A stretch of DNA of 64,000 bases, taken from assembly GCA_025642075.2 (NCBI GenBank), contig JAODUO010000467.1:20001-84000 (forward strand). The letters are read 5' to 3'. A model generated the notes under the pieces. The model worked only from the letters and a program-made list of their open reading frames with translations, searched no databases and was not told where the DNA came from. Source of the stretch: Ridgeia piscesae. Taxonomy: Eukaryota > Annelida > Polychaeta > Sabellida > Siboglinidae. Within the stretch, counting starts at the first letter, position 1. Each line of letters starts with the position of its first letter. Shown piece after piece: positions 13,210 to 24,218 of this stretch. The position numbers were made by a program, and so were the translations under genes.

Positions 13210-13263
13210 ATGTGGACTGGCTCCTGATAGACAGAGCTTGGGCCAGAGAGTCTGTGTGAGGAT
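13210..13263 (-). CDS. CDH23-like: Exon 33 (probable): juxtamembrane cytoplasmic segment
   Basis: 54 nt (1 + 17 codons + 2), ATGGCAG acceptor, GTGAGT donor; reads SSHRLSGPSSVYQEPVH. Supported by phase on both sides, not by homology. Confidence 0.6.
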
Positions 13264-13609
13264 CTGCCATTGACGTTGACAACAGACAGACACTTCTTAC
13301 TTGCCTCTCTCTGTCTCTGTCTGAAGAAAGTAGATCCGATTTAAAGACATACCAACAAATATTGCATAGATATCTGTCTATGTTCTTAGTGCAAAGATTT
13401 ACTGCATATATCAACATACTTGAAAATGCAGCTTTAAATGTAAACATATGGCTGATACAGATTTTTGTTGGATTAACGAAGCATGTAGATTGTCAAAATA
13501 CAATACATTGATTTCCCCCATATTAAACCTTGTGGACAACCGAGAAAAAACCTGGATTATTAGAGAAAGGATAAATGAGACATGGTTTACTGCATGCATG
13601 TGTAAGGGC

Positions 13610-13920
13610 GTGGATGGCGGGTGGTGTAGTGGTTAGCACATCCACCGGGCACACCAGAGGCCCAGGTTCAATATCTGGGCAAGGCAAACATGGTATATTT
13701 GGTTTCAAAACCTGGCTCTCAACACTGGGGACTGTGTAGTCTTCGGAAATTGGAGAATCACGTTAATGTCGGTACCGTCTCAATTTGGGACGCAAAAGAA
13801 CCCATGAGGATGAGCCCTCTGGCAGCGACCACGTATAGAAAGGTCGGCTTGGGGAAAATGTTCTAAAAAAGACTGACTAGTGCAGTGAGACCTCATTAGA
13901 TCATAACATTGTTACCACAA
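13610..13920 (+). mobile_element. tRNA-derived SINE, plus strand
   Basis: Head: GTGTAGTGGTTAGCACATCC (A box) and GGTTCAATATC (B box). Body shared with the copy at 9850-10095. It sits in the intron between exons 32 and 33. Confidence 0.82.
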
Positions 13921-13993
13921 CATGTACTAGTGAGGTAATAGAACCCTGCTGAGTGCTGGAAACAACGAGAACTAGAACTGTGCATTCACTCAC

Positions 13994-14185
13994 TGTCTGT
14001 CTGTGAGGATGAGAATGAGGATGCCGAGGACGGAGCCGCAGAGAACGAGGCAGGCGAGGACAATCACCACCATCTCTGCCCCGCCCCCCTGCCGCCCCAG
14101 CCTCACTCTGGACACTGGCTTCACCTCACGAATGTCGTTCAAGCGGAACAGGTCCATGAGGTGGCGTGACCTGTTGTTGATCCTT
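13994..14185 (-). CDS. CDH23-like: Exon 32: end of membrane-adjacent domain and transmembrane helix
   Basis: 192 nt (1 + 63 codons + 2), CACACAG acceptor, GTGAGT donor. Reads IREVKPVSRVRL, a Gly-rich GRQGGGAE, then the helix MVVIVLACLVLCGSVLGILI and LTDRQ. The only clear membrane span in the gene; it places everything to the right outside the cell and everything to the left inside. Confidence 0.93.
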
Positions 14186-14244
14186 CTGTGTGCAGGGAAA
14201 GTGAAACTGGTAGTTGTGTTGTACATGAGCAGTATGGCGTAGGT

Positions 14245-14440
14245 TTAACAGTCACTGAGTGTAACGGGGCCAGTAGAAATGTCATATTTCTGGTGTGGAA
14301 TTAAGTCTGGTTTTGTTTGTTTTATAAAGAGTTGCTGTGGTGCTGTTTTTATGTATATGTATTCATGTCAGATATTTAGAACAAATCTGTTGATGGCATT
14401 TTCTGCAATTCAACCACATTAAATACTTGACACAAAATGA
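14245..14440 (+). repeat. Dispersed repeat, copy 1
   Basis: Shares GTAGAAATGTCATATTTCTG and TTTCTGCAATTCAACCACAT with 23810-24030. Unknown family. Confidence 0.7.
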
Positions 14441-14441
14441 T

Positions 14442-15108
14442 GGAAGTAAGTGACAGGTAGAACTAGTCTGCTTTGGAAGTAGATGACAGGTAGAACTGGT
14501 CTGTGCTATGGAAGTAAGTGACAGGTAGAACTAGTCTGCTTTGGAAGTAGATGACAGGTAGAACTGGTCTGTGCTATGGAAGTAAGTGACAGGTAGAACT
14601 AGTCTGCTTTGGAAGTAGATGACAGGTAGAACTGGTCTGTTCTATGGAAGTAAGTGGCAGGTAGAATTAGTCTGTTTTGGACGTAGATGACAGGTAGAAC
14701 TGGTCTGTGCTATGGAAGTAAGTGACAGGTAGAATTAGTCTGCTTTGGAAGTAGATGACAGGTAGAACTGGTCTGTGTTATGGAAGTAAGTGACAGGTAG
14801 AATTAGTCTGCTTTGGAAGTAGATGACAGGTAGAACTGGTCTGTGTTATGGAAGTAAGTGACAGGTAGAATTAGTCTGCTTTGGAAGTAGATGACAGGTA
14901 GAACTGGTCTGTGCTATGGAAGTAAGTGATAGGTAGAATTAGTCTGCTTTGGAAGTAGATGACAGGTAGAACAAATCTGTGCTGTGGAAGTAGATGACAG
15001 GTAGAACTGGTATCTGCTTTGGAATTAGATGACAGGTAGAACTGGTCTGTGCTTTGGAAGTGGATTACAGGTAAACCTGGTCTGTGCTATTGAAGTAGAT
15101 GACAAGTA
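14442..15108. repeat. 68-bp higher-order minisatellite
   Basis: About nine copies of a 68-bp unit made of two diverged halves of 33 and 35 bp: GGAAGTAAGTGACAGGTAGA and GGAAGTAGATGACAGGTAGA alternate. The last copies lose the alternation. Confidence 0.93.
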
Positions 15109-15109
15109 G

Positions 15110-15455
15110 AACTAAGACGTAGTATCATGTGACAGGACAAAGAATCAAATCTGTCAACTAAGACGTAGTGTCACATGACAGGACAAAGAATCAAATCTGT
15201 CAACTAAGACGTGGTGTCACGTGACAGGACAAAGAATCAAATCTGTCAACTAAGACGTAGTGTCACGTGACAGGACAAATAATCAAATCTGTCAACTAAG
15301 ACATAGTGTCACGTGACAGGACAAATAATCAAATCTGTCAACTAAGACATAGTGTCATGTGACAGGACACAGAATCAAATCTGTCAACTAAGACGTAGTG
15401 TCACGTGACAGGACACAGAATCAAATCTGTCAACTAAGACGTAGTGTCATGTAAC
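15110..15455. repeat. 46-bp minisatellite
   Basis: About 7.4 copies of a unit starting AACTAAGACGTAGTGTCACG, ending 50 bases from the exon 31 donor. Confidence 0.95.
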
Positions 15456-15504
15456 ATGCCAATTAGCTGTGGGACAAAGAGAGCAGGTATCTGGTGACAC
15501 TTAC

Positions 15505-15573
15505 TCCATGACCTCGGATCGCGGCACAATTCTGCTCTTGTTCTTGTCAATGGCATAAATATACAGATCAGAC
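15505..15573 (-). CDS. CDH23-like: Exon 31: membrane-adjacent domain, part 3
   Basis: 69 nt (1 + 22 codons + 2), CTTGCAG acceptor, GTAAGT donor. Reads SDLYIYAIDKNKSRIVPRSE. Confidence 0.88.
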
Positions 15574-15678
15574 CTGCAAGAACAACACAAGTCTGCAAAA
15601 TTTAGAATAATATAAATACAAGCACATACAGTCACCCCTCTGAATGTGGCATATGTGAGTCTGAGCTCTCATTCCAAC

Positions 15679-15803
15679 TGATCGATCGATCGACGATCGA
15701 TCATCATCGATCGATCGATCGATCGATCGATCGATCGATCATTCACGATCGATCGATCGATCGATCGATCGATCGATCGATCGATCAATCAATCAATCAA
15801 TAA
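15679..15803. repeat. (GATC)n tetranucleotide tract
   Basis: GATC repeats with three one- to three-base breaks, then AATC repeats. Self-complementary, so able to form hairpins. Confidence 0.96.
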
Positions 15804-15855
15804 TCAATTCGTAACAAACTTCAATAGATCATTAATTGACAACGTAAATGGTGGT

Positions 15856-16137
15856 TGGTCGGCCGTGTCGCGTGTCGTCGTCGTCTGTCGTCGTCGCGTC
15901 GTCGTCGTCGTGTCGTTCGTCGTCGTCGTCGGCTCGTCGTCGCTCGTTCGGCTGCCGTCCTGGTCCTGTCCGTCGCCGCGGTCCGTCTCGCCCGCGCCTT
16001 GTCGTCGCTGTGCGCTCGCCGCGTTCTGCGTCGCCCTGTGGTCCGTCGCGGTCCGCTCGTCGCTGTCGCGTCGCCGTCGTCGTCCGTTGTCCGTCGCCTC
16101 GTCCGTCGCGTCCGTCCGCGCGTCGTCGCGTCGTCGT
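15856..16137. repeat. CpG-rich degenerate GTC/TCG tract
   Basis: About 280 bases of GTCGTC-type sequence with many CG dinucleotides in an otherwise AT-rich intron. It may be partly a sequencing artefact. Confidence 0.8.
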
Positions 16138-16270
16138 AGTCAGTCAGTCAGTCAGTCAGTCAGTCAGTCAGTCAGTCAGTCAGTCAGTCAGTCAGTCAGT
16201 CAGTCAGTCAGTCAGTCAGTCAGTCAGTCAGTCAGTCAGTCAGTCAGTCAGTCAGTCATCATCAGTCAGT
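16136..16270. repeat. (CAGT)n tetranucleotide tract
   Basis: About 30 near-perfect copies ending in TCATCATCAGTCAGTCAATC. Confidence 0.97.
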
Positions 16271-16629
16271 CAATCATCAATCAAGTACACCAAACTATCA
16301 ATAGCAATCATTAATTGACAACGGTTAAATTTCCTTAAAATAATGACACCACAGCAATGTGTGGATTTTTCAAATCAATAACTGAATATATACCCTGTCA
16401 TAATGATATAACCCTGAGATTATTATTTTTAACACATCCTCCAATGATCAACCAAAAACAATGTTTACTGTCAAAAATATTTTCACAGCTCGACCATTGA
16501 GAATATTAATAAAAGCCATAAAAAATGCCTGAGCATCCTTGGGTATTTTTCCGTGTTTTTCATCAAATATAACGTCAATAGTAGAATCAATTCTAAACCA
16601 CTGCATGGTCGGTGGGCCCAGCTACATAC

Positions 16630-16728
16630 ATGGTGTGGTCAACCAGGTCTACACCGTCTGAGGTCTGTGTGATGTCAGGTCCGAGCTTTTCCACTCTCAC
16701 CTGCCAACTGAGGGCATCACTGAGGTTT
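16630..16728 (-). CDS. CDH23-like: Exon 30: membrane-adjacent domain, part 2
   Basis: 99 nt (1 + 32 codons + 2). Reads NLSDALSWQVRVEKLGPDI and continues to the domain's variable loop; donor AT|GTATGT. The acceptor CTCACAG is the origin of the array 16729-17487. Confidence 0.88.
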
Positions 16729-17487
16729 CTGTGAGAACAACACAAGTTATCTACATCAGTCAACGAGGGTTATGTGAGGACAAGTTATCTACATCAGTCA
16801 CTGAGGGTTATGTGGGGACAGGTTATCTACATCAGTCACTGAGGGTTATGTGGGGACAAGTTATCTACATCAGTCACTGAGGGTTATGTGAGGACAAGAT
16901 ATTTACATCAGTCACTGAGGGTTATGTGGGGACAAGTTATCTACATCAGTCACTGAGGGTTATGTGAGGAAAAGTTATTTACATCGGTCACTGAGGGTTA
17001 TGTGAGGACAATTATTTACAGCAGTCATTGAGGGTTATGTGAGGACAAGTTATTTACATCAGTCACTGAGGGTTATGTGAGGACAAGTTATTTACATCAG
17101 TCACTGAGGGTTATGTGAGGACCAATTATTTACAGCAGTCATTGAGGGTTATGTGAGGACAAGTTATTTACATCAGTCACTGAGGGTTATGTGAGAACAA
17201 GTTATCTACATCAGTCACCGAGGGTTATGTGAGGACAAGTTATTTACAGCAGTCACTGAGGGTTATGTGAAGACCAGTTATTTACAGCAGTCAGTGAGGG
17301 TTATGTGAGAACAAGTTATCTACCTCAGTCACCGAGGGTTATGTGAGGACAAGTTATTTACATCAGTCACTGAGGGTTATGCGAGGACCAGTTATTTACA
17401 GCAGTCACTGAGGGTTATGTGAGGACCAGTTATTTACAGCAGTCACTGAGGGTTATGTGAGGGCAAGTTATTTACAGCAGTCATTGA
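16729..17487. repeat. 38-bp minisatellite spanning the exon 30 acceptor
   Basis: About 19 copies. The exon edge CACTGAGGTTTCTGTGAG plus AAGTTATCTACATCAGTCA aligns with units CACTGAGGGTTATGTGAG plus the same downstream bases. In the copies the acceptor CACAG has become CACAT, so it is inactive. Confidence 0.92.
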
Positions 17488-17697
17488 TATTAAACATGCA
17501 TACGATACACTTGTATTTGATATAACTAATGCATTTCTTTGAGTGATTTTACTATCAATAAGTAATTAATACAAAATCTTAGTTAACTACTGCAAAATCT
17601 GACATAAACTCAGTAGTTTTGATCAAACCTTTTAATCAACAATAGTGATTTTCATTTTCATTTCACCTACATTGATTGTTTAGTAAAGAGAACTTAC

Positions 17698-17786
17698 GCA
17701 ATGAAGACACTGAGTCTGTGAGTGAGACTCTGAGGTGTCATGTCTGCCACCAACACAGTTCTCTGGCCAATGGACATCAGCAACAC
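17698..17786 (-). CDS. CDH23-like: Exon 29: membrane-adjacent domain, part 1
   Basis: 89 nt (29 codons + 2), TTTGCAG acceptor, GC|GTAAGT donor. Reads VLLMSIGQRTVLVADMTPQS, HRLSVFIA. In CDH23/PCDH15 this position holds a ferredoxin-like domain that mediates cis dimerisation. Confidence 0.9.
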
Positions 17787-17856
17787 CTGCAAACAGGACA
17801 CACCCTCGTAGAACACACAGAGTCCTCCGCACACCAGCAAACATAATCTTCTCCAG

Positions 17857-20163
17857 ATGACAGCACATACACACAGGCTCAGACAGCAGATGACAGCACA
17901 TACACCGGCAGATGACAGCATATACACACAAGCTCAGACGGCAGATGACACCACATACACACAGGCTCAGATGGCAGATGACAGCACATACGCACAGGCT
18001 CAGACGGCAGATGACACCACATATGCACAGGCTCAGATGGCAGATGACAGCACATACGCACAGGCTCAGACGGCAGATGACAGCACATACACACAGGCTC
18101 AGGCGGCAGACGACAGCACATACACACAGGCTTAGGCGGCAGACGACAGCACATACACACAGGCTCAGATGGCAGATGACACCACATACACACAGGCTCA
18201 GACGGCAGGTGACAGCACATACACACAGGCTCAGACGGCAGATGACAGCACATACACACAGGCTCAGACGGCAGATGACAGCACATACACACAGGCTCAG
18301 ATGGCAGATGACAGCACATACACACAGGCTCAGTCGGCAGATGACAGCACATACACACAGGCTCAGATGACTGATGAGAGCATATACACACAGGCTCAGA
18401 AGGCAGATGACAGCACATACACACAGGCTCAGATGGCAGATGAGAGCATATACACACAGGCTCAGATGGCAGATGACACCACATACACACAGGCTCAGAT
18501 GGCAGATGACACCATATGCACACAGGCTCAGATGGCAGATGACAGCACATACACACAGGCTCAGATGGCTGATGAGAGCATATACACATAGGCTCAGAAG
18601 GCAGATGACAGCACATACACACAGGCTCAGATGGCAGATGAGAGCATATACACACAGGCTCAGATGGCAGATGACACCACATACACACAGGCTCAGATGG
18701 CAGATGACACCACATACACACAGGCTCAGATGGCAGATGACACCACATACACACAGGCTCAGATGGCAGATGACAGCCACATACACACAGGCTCAGATGG
18801 CAGATGACAGCACATACACACAGGCTCAGATCGGCAGATGACAGCACATACACACAGGCTCAGATGGCTGATGACAGCACATACACACAGGCTCAGATGG
18901 CAGATGACAGCACATACACACAGGCTCAGATGGCAGATGACACCACATACGCACAGGCTCAGATGGCAGATGACAGCACATATACACACAGGCTCAGATG
19001 GCAGATGACAGCACATATCACACAGGCTCAGATGGCAGATGACACCACATACACACAGGCTCAGATGGCAGATGACAGCACATACACACAGGCTCAGATG
19101 GCAGATGACAGCACATACACACAGGCTCAGATGGCTGATGACAGCACATACACACAGGCTCAGATGGCAGATGACACCACATACACACAGGCTCAGATGG
19201 CAGATGACACCACATACACACAGGCTCAGATGGCAGATGACACCACATACACACAGGCTCAGATGGCAGATGACAGCACATACACACAGGCTCAGATGGC
19301 AGATGACAGCACATACACACAGGCTCAGATGGCAGATGACAGCACATACACACAGGCTCAGATGGCAGATGACAGCACATACACACAGGCTCAGATGGCA
19401 GATGACACCACATACACACAGGCTCAGATGGCAGATGACGCCACATACACACAGGCTCAGATGGCAGATGACACCACATACACACAGGCTCAGATGGCAG
19501 ATTACGCCACATACACACAGGCTCAGATGGCAGATGACGCCACATACACACAGGCTCAGATGGCAGATGACAGCACATACACACAGGCTCAGATGGCAGA
19601 TGACACCACATACACACAGGCTCAGATGGCAGATGACAGCACAACACACAGGCTCAGATGGCAGATGACACCACATACACACAGGCTCAGATGGCAGATG
19701 ACAGCACATACACACAGGCTCAGATGGCAGATGACACCACATACACACAGGCTCAGATGGCAGATGACGCCACATACACACAGGCTCAGATGGCAGATGA
19801 CGCCACATACACACAGGCTCAGATGGCAGATGACAGCACAACACACAGGCTCAGATGGCAGATGACACCACATACACACAGGCTCAGATGGCAGATGACA
19901 CCACATACACACAGGCTCAGATGGCAGATGACACCACATACACACAGGCTCAGATGGCAGATGACAGCACATACACACAGGCTCAGATGGCAGATGACAG
20001 CACATACACACAGGCTCAGATGGCAGATGACACCACATACACACAGGCTCAGATGGCAGATGACACCACATACACACAGGCTCAGATGGCAGATGACAGC
20101 ACATACACACAGGCTCAGATGGCAGATGACGCCACATACACACAGGCTCAGATGGCAGATTAT
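17857..20163. repeat. 33-bp minisatellite, about 70 copies
   Basis: Unit starts CACAGGCTCAGATGGCAGAT and ends in GACAGCACATACA. The unit is a multiple of three, so long open frames occur on both strands; they are not genes. It starts about 70 bases from the exon 29 acceptor. Confidence 0.97.
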
Positions 20164-20431
20164 TTGTATTGTTAGGACATGATGCAAACTTTTATTACAT
20201 AAAAAAGACACCACTCTAGAGTCTGTTGTTGTTGCACACTCTGCAAACTTTAAAAATGTGCTTTATGAAATGATGTAAGGTATAAGTAGGCAGCACTTTG
20301 GAAATGAAAAATAAAGGTGTTACTTTTCTTTTCAGAGATATTACCGGTTGAAAAGTTGATCCCGTTTACAGTGAAATACATACATTTTAGCTTTATATAC
20401 ATTCATGGCTTAATCCTGTAAGAAAACCTGT

Positions 20432-20625
20432 TCAGCTTCGATCATCTAGTTCTGATGTACTTAGTGATACTAACATTGGGACTAGGGCTTTTGTTTTGGG
20501 TGCGCCTACTCTTAGGAATATGCTTCCTTCTAAGTGTTAAATCAGTTGAAAGTTTTGCTAAATTCTGCCGTCATTTAAAGACCTACCTTACAACCTTGCC
20601 TATCCACAATAGCTCCCTGGCATAT
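20432..20625 (+). mobile_element. LINE reverse-transcriptase C-terminal fragment
   Basis: Plus strand reads LRSSSSDVLSDTNIGTRAF, then GAPTLRNMLPS and after a frameshift FKDLPYNLAY, the shape of a CR1/L2 ORF2 end. Related to 1945-2150. 20725-20800 (ACAACTTATTTCTTACATAG) looks like its or a SINE's tail. Confidence 0.55.
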
Positions 20626-20886
20626 CAATCAATCTGATGACATTATTTTACTGGGATGTTTACTGTCTTTGAGATTAATTAACCATTTTGTATTGATATG
20701 CATCTGAGCTTGGTTTATTTAGGTGCAATAGAATAATAATAACAACTTATTTCTTACATAGCGCTCCATCCAAATAATTGTTCTGGGGTGCTTTACAATA
20801 ATGATTCCAATTGAGTTAAAATTAAAAAAAAAAATTGTTTATTATTTTGTTGTGTTATTATTATTTACACAACAAAATAAACATAC

Positions 20887-21093
20887 CTTTACAGTGGCCT
20901 GCGTCGAATGACCTTTGCCCCAGTTATCTGTGGCGTTTATGATGATCTCAAATTCTCGGCGCTGATGCCCGAAATGTGACAGCTTTGAGTGTAGAGCCCC
21001 AGTAGATGACACCACATAGAAGAACTCACTGTCGCCCTTTGGTTGAAGGGCGAACTCACATGCACCATAGTCTCCGTCGTCTGGGTCAATCAC
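20887..21093 (-). CDS. CDH23-like: Cadherin exon 28: last EC repeat (EC-W19)
   Basis: 207 nt, phase 0/0, TTTCCAG acceptor, AAG|GTATGT donor. Reads VIDPDDGDYGACEF, FEIIINATDNWGKGHST. It runs straight into the membrane-adjacent domain. Confidence 0.92.
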
Positions 21094-21566
21094 CTGGAAA
21101 TGACACAAAGACATTTTGACGATAATTCACACAGGTATGTAAATAATGGAAACTCTTTCATCTGTACTTTGTGGAAAATATTAAACAGCCAGCTTTTGTC
21201 CCAATACCCAACTTCCTTGCTTTGTTGTTATTGTGGGTCGTATTTAGCAACGTTGCTTAAAGGCTTGGACATAGTAAGCCATATCTGGAAAAGTTATGTG
21301 TGTGTGGTGGATCAGCTGCCATATGGTATAGTTATAGCTTGGTCTGTGTTTAGGATTCAGTTACTGGTTCAGTTAGCAGAATACGAAGAGCCCAAAATGG
21401 CACCAATGTAGAGTGTTGCACACTGTATATGCTAAAAACAGATTCCTCAATCAAGAAATCAGCTGAACTACAGGGGATATGATTTTAACTAAAACTGATG
21501 TGTCATCCAGAAAAACATATAAAACAGTACAGCGCGACTAGAACGTGTTGTTGGTAAAACCTATAC

Positions 21567-21598
21567 TGATGTATGAATAAAACACACACAACACACAC

Positions 21599-21653
<55 letters not shown>

Positions 21654-21871
21654 CACACAACGACACACATTCAAAACATACACATGTACATACAATGTGA
21701 CACTCATACATGCATGCACCTACACATCCTCATATAACACATACACAACACAACACAACACAACACAACACAACACAACACAACACAACACAACACAACA
21801 CAACACAACACAACACAACACAACACAACACAACACAACACAACACAACACAACACAACACAACATACACA

Positions 21872-21915
<44 letters not shown>

Positions 21916-22093
21916 GCACACACACACAAGCACACACACACACACCAAAACATGCATGCACGCACGCACACACAAACGCACGCACACTCACGCACGCACG
22001 CACGCACACACGCATACACACTCACTCACTCACACAACCACCAACCACACACGCACGCACACGCACACGCACACGCACACGCACACACATTAC
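21567..22093. repeat. (CA)n, (AACAC)n and CGCA simple-repeat cluster
   Basis: CA at 21590-21655, about 24 AACAC units at 21745-21865, then CA and CACG to 22090. Confidence 0.97.
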
Positions 22094-22310
22094 ATTATTG
22101 ATTACCAGCACATATAAATTTAATGACAAATCTCTGTACACAAAATTCCATATCCACACACATACAAATCTGCATTAGAATATACATATTTCTAATAGAA
22201 CATAACTGATTATGTAAACTGGATGTAGAATCACCACAGTACATAGAAGTTATTCACATTAATACAATATGATGATTTAAAAAGGTAAAACAAAAGAATG
22301 AGAGTGTCAC

Positions 22311-22444
22311 CTGCAGTGTGGCTATCTGCCAGTTGGCCGGGGCTTCCACTGACACTCCATATATGGCAGGGTCATCTGTGAACTGGGGCACATTGTCATT
22401 GTCATCAAGTACTGTCACATGCACCCTCACACTGTCTGTGACAC
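22311..22444 (-). CDS. CDH23-like: Cadherin exon 27: end of EC-W18, start of EC-W19
   Basis: 134 nt (2 + 44 codons), GTGCAG acceptor, CAG|GTGACA donor. Reads VTVLDDNDNVPQF, the last canonical EC linker of the protein. Confidence 0.9.
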
Positions 22445-22465
22445 CTGCACACAGAGAAGTAAATA

Positions 22466-22744
22466 ATTCTTACACAGCAGTGTCCAGTCACTTGACCACT
22501 CAAAGGCTGTCCACTCCACTTGGCAAATGTGGTCAATCGAACACCATCTTGGGTTCTCTTGGACACATTCATTCAGGCAGTCGATTATTGCCACTACTGT
22601 CCATAACCTGGTACTTAATCAATCACCTTAGTGAACTGAGGCAATGTAGGTTGGCCAAAATTGCCCACCCTTTGAAATGGCTGCATGGTGATTTGGACCC
22701 AGGTGAGAGTCAGACTTTCCGTCCACTGTGCCATAGTGCCCCTG
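22466..22744 (-). mobile_element. tRNA-derived SINE, minus strand (probable)
   Basis: Reverse complement begins GGCACTATGGCACAGTGGAC (A-box-like) and CCTGGGTCCAAATC (B-box-like); it ends at AGTGACTGGACACTGCTG. A piece of the same tail (GCAGTGTCCAGTC) recurs at 39587. Confidence 0.55.
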
Positions 22745-22766
22745 CTAGAAGTGACCATGTACTGAC

Positions 22767-22910
22767 CTGTCGTTTCTCTCTTCTCCTGTCTCCGTGTCTG
22801 GGTGGTCAGTTCTCTACAGCCGATGGTCAGCTCATAACTGGCCACGGCTTCCCGATCAAGTGCCTTCATACACCATAGCTCACCCGTCACATTGTTAAGT
22901 TGGAACAGCC
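22767..22910 (-). CDS. CDH23-like: Cadherin exon 26: EC-W18
   Basis: 144 nt (2 + 47 codons + 1), TTTTTCAG acceptor, GTCAGT donor. Reads LFQLNNVTGELWCMKALDRE and YELTIGCREL, with a basic RRQEKRE loop. Confidence 0.9.
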
Positions 22911-23268
22911 CTGAAAAAAACAGCAAGTGGACAGGGTCACATGACATAATCCACGTCACATGACACAAACAATACCAGGTCATATGACAAAGGCCACTAG
23001 ACATTATTACATGACAACACAGTGAAAGTGGTGGATAGAGAGAGTCAAACAGGTGTGTGCGTCGGATAAAAGAAGCCATCTGGATTAGGAAAACGGTACC
23101 AACTATGAACAGAGACGAGGGGGGCTACAGAATAAGTCACGACTGTCACGTATGTGACAGTCTGGTTGCCACGCCCTCTAGCGAGCAGTGACAATTCGGT
23201 TCCTGATGAAGGCTGCGAATGGTGGCTGAAACATTGTTGTGAGTAGTTGTGTAGTCATAAATAAATTT

Positions 23269-23270
<2 letters not shown>

Positions 23271-23312
<42 letters not shown>

Positions 23313-23318
23313 ATATAT

Positions 23319-23350
<32 letters not shown>

Positions 23351-23385
23351 AAATATATATATATATATATAATATATATTTATGT
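23271..23385. repeat. (AT)n tract with palindromes
   Basis: TATATA with ATTTTATATATTATA interruptions, close to the exon 25 donor. Confidence 0.93.
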
Positions 23386-23408
23386 CTATAAATTCATTGC
23401 CAACCTAC

Positions 23409-23562
23409 CGGTGAGGTGACTGGACATGAGGTCGTACACTACAGGTCGACCCGCAGTCTCCAAGGTCGTGTTGAGGTCAATGAGGAGCACTGGAGGAGAA
23501 ACATTCTCCCTCACCTTGACCTCGTATGAGGACCCCTTCAAACCCTCAAGCCTCACGAGGAG
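23409..23562 (-). CDS. CDH23-like: Cadherin exon 25: EC-W17/W18 junction
   Basis: 154 nt (51 codons + 1), CCGCAG acceptor, ACCG|GTAGGT donor. Reads LLVRLEGLKGSSYEVKVREN; there is no DxNDN linker here, so this EC boundary is non-canonical. Confidence 0.82.
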
Positions 23563-23809
23563 CTGCGGTGATACTCACCTACAAGTGAACAGAAACAAAA
23601 CTAGGACTTCATTCTGGATATTTTACCACATTATTCATATTTTGTATGTCTTTGTAAATCTGTAGGGATATTGTAATTGATATTTTCTATTTACAAATTG
23701 GCTTACATTTAATGTTAACTTGATATTAATTCACAGAACTTTTAATTAATTTATTTGAAAATTCTGCTTGATAAATTAAATATTATTATTAATGTATAAT
23801 AATTGCTGG

Positions 23810-24030
23810 TTGCCACAGTCACCGAGTGTAATGGACCAGTAGAAATGTCATATTTCTGTTTTATAAATAGTCATGTTGGTTTTATAAATAGTGAACATTG
23901 CCATGGTGCTATCTTTTATATCGTATATTCCTGTCACATATTTAGAAAAAATCTGTTGATGGTATTTTCTGCAATTCAACCACATTAAATACTCCTTACT
24001 AAATACTTGACACTAAATGATGATAAACAG
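23810..24030 (+). repeat. Dispersed repeat, copy 2
   Basis: Second copy of the element at 14245, with an extra duplicated GGTTTTATAAATAG-type segment. Confidence 0.7.
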
Positions 24031-24218
24031 TAAATATATTATTGCTTTAACATATATATCGACATATAAAAATGGTGTTCTCAGAGTTTTATCTCAACTC
24101 TCCCATCGTGCTTTGAACAATATCTGATGGTTGGGGTAGCAGCCGCCATGCAATTTTGGTTATGAAATTTGAAGAAAAAAACTTCAAATCGCCAAATCAG
24201 GTAAAACAACCCACTGAC

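Noticed and set aside
15848..16318. Arg/Ser-rich frame ending in Ser-Gln repeats
   Set aside because: Translation of the GTC and CAGT tracts; no start context or conservation.
17857..20163. CRISPR array
   Set aside because: Units of 33 bp follow one another without unique spacers, in a eukaryotic intron.
17680..20214. Open frames of 150-370 codons on both strands
   Set aside because: A 33-bp unit without stops gives periodic peptides in several frames; no splice or motif support.
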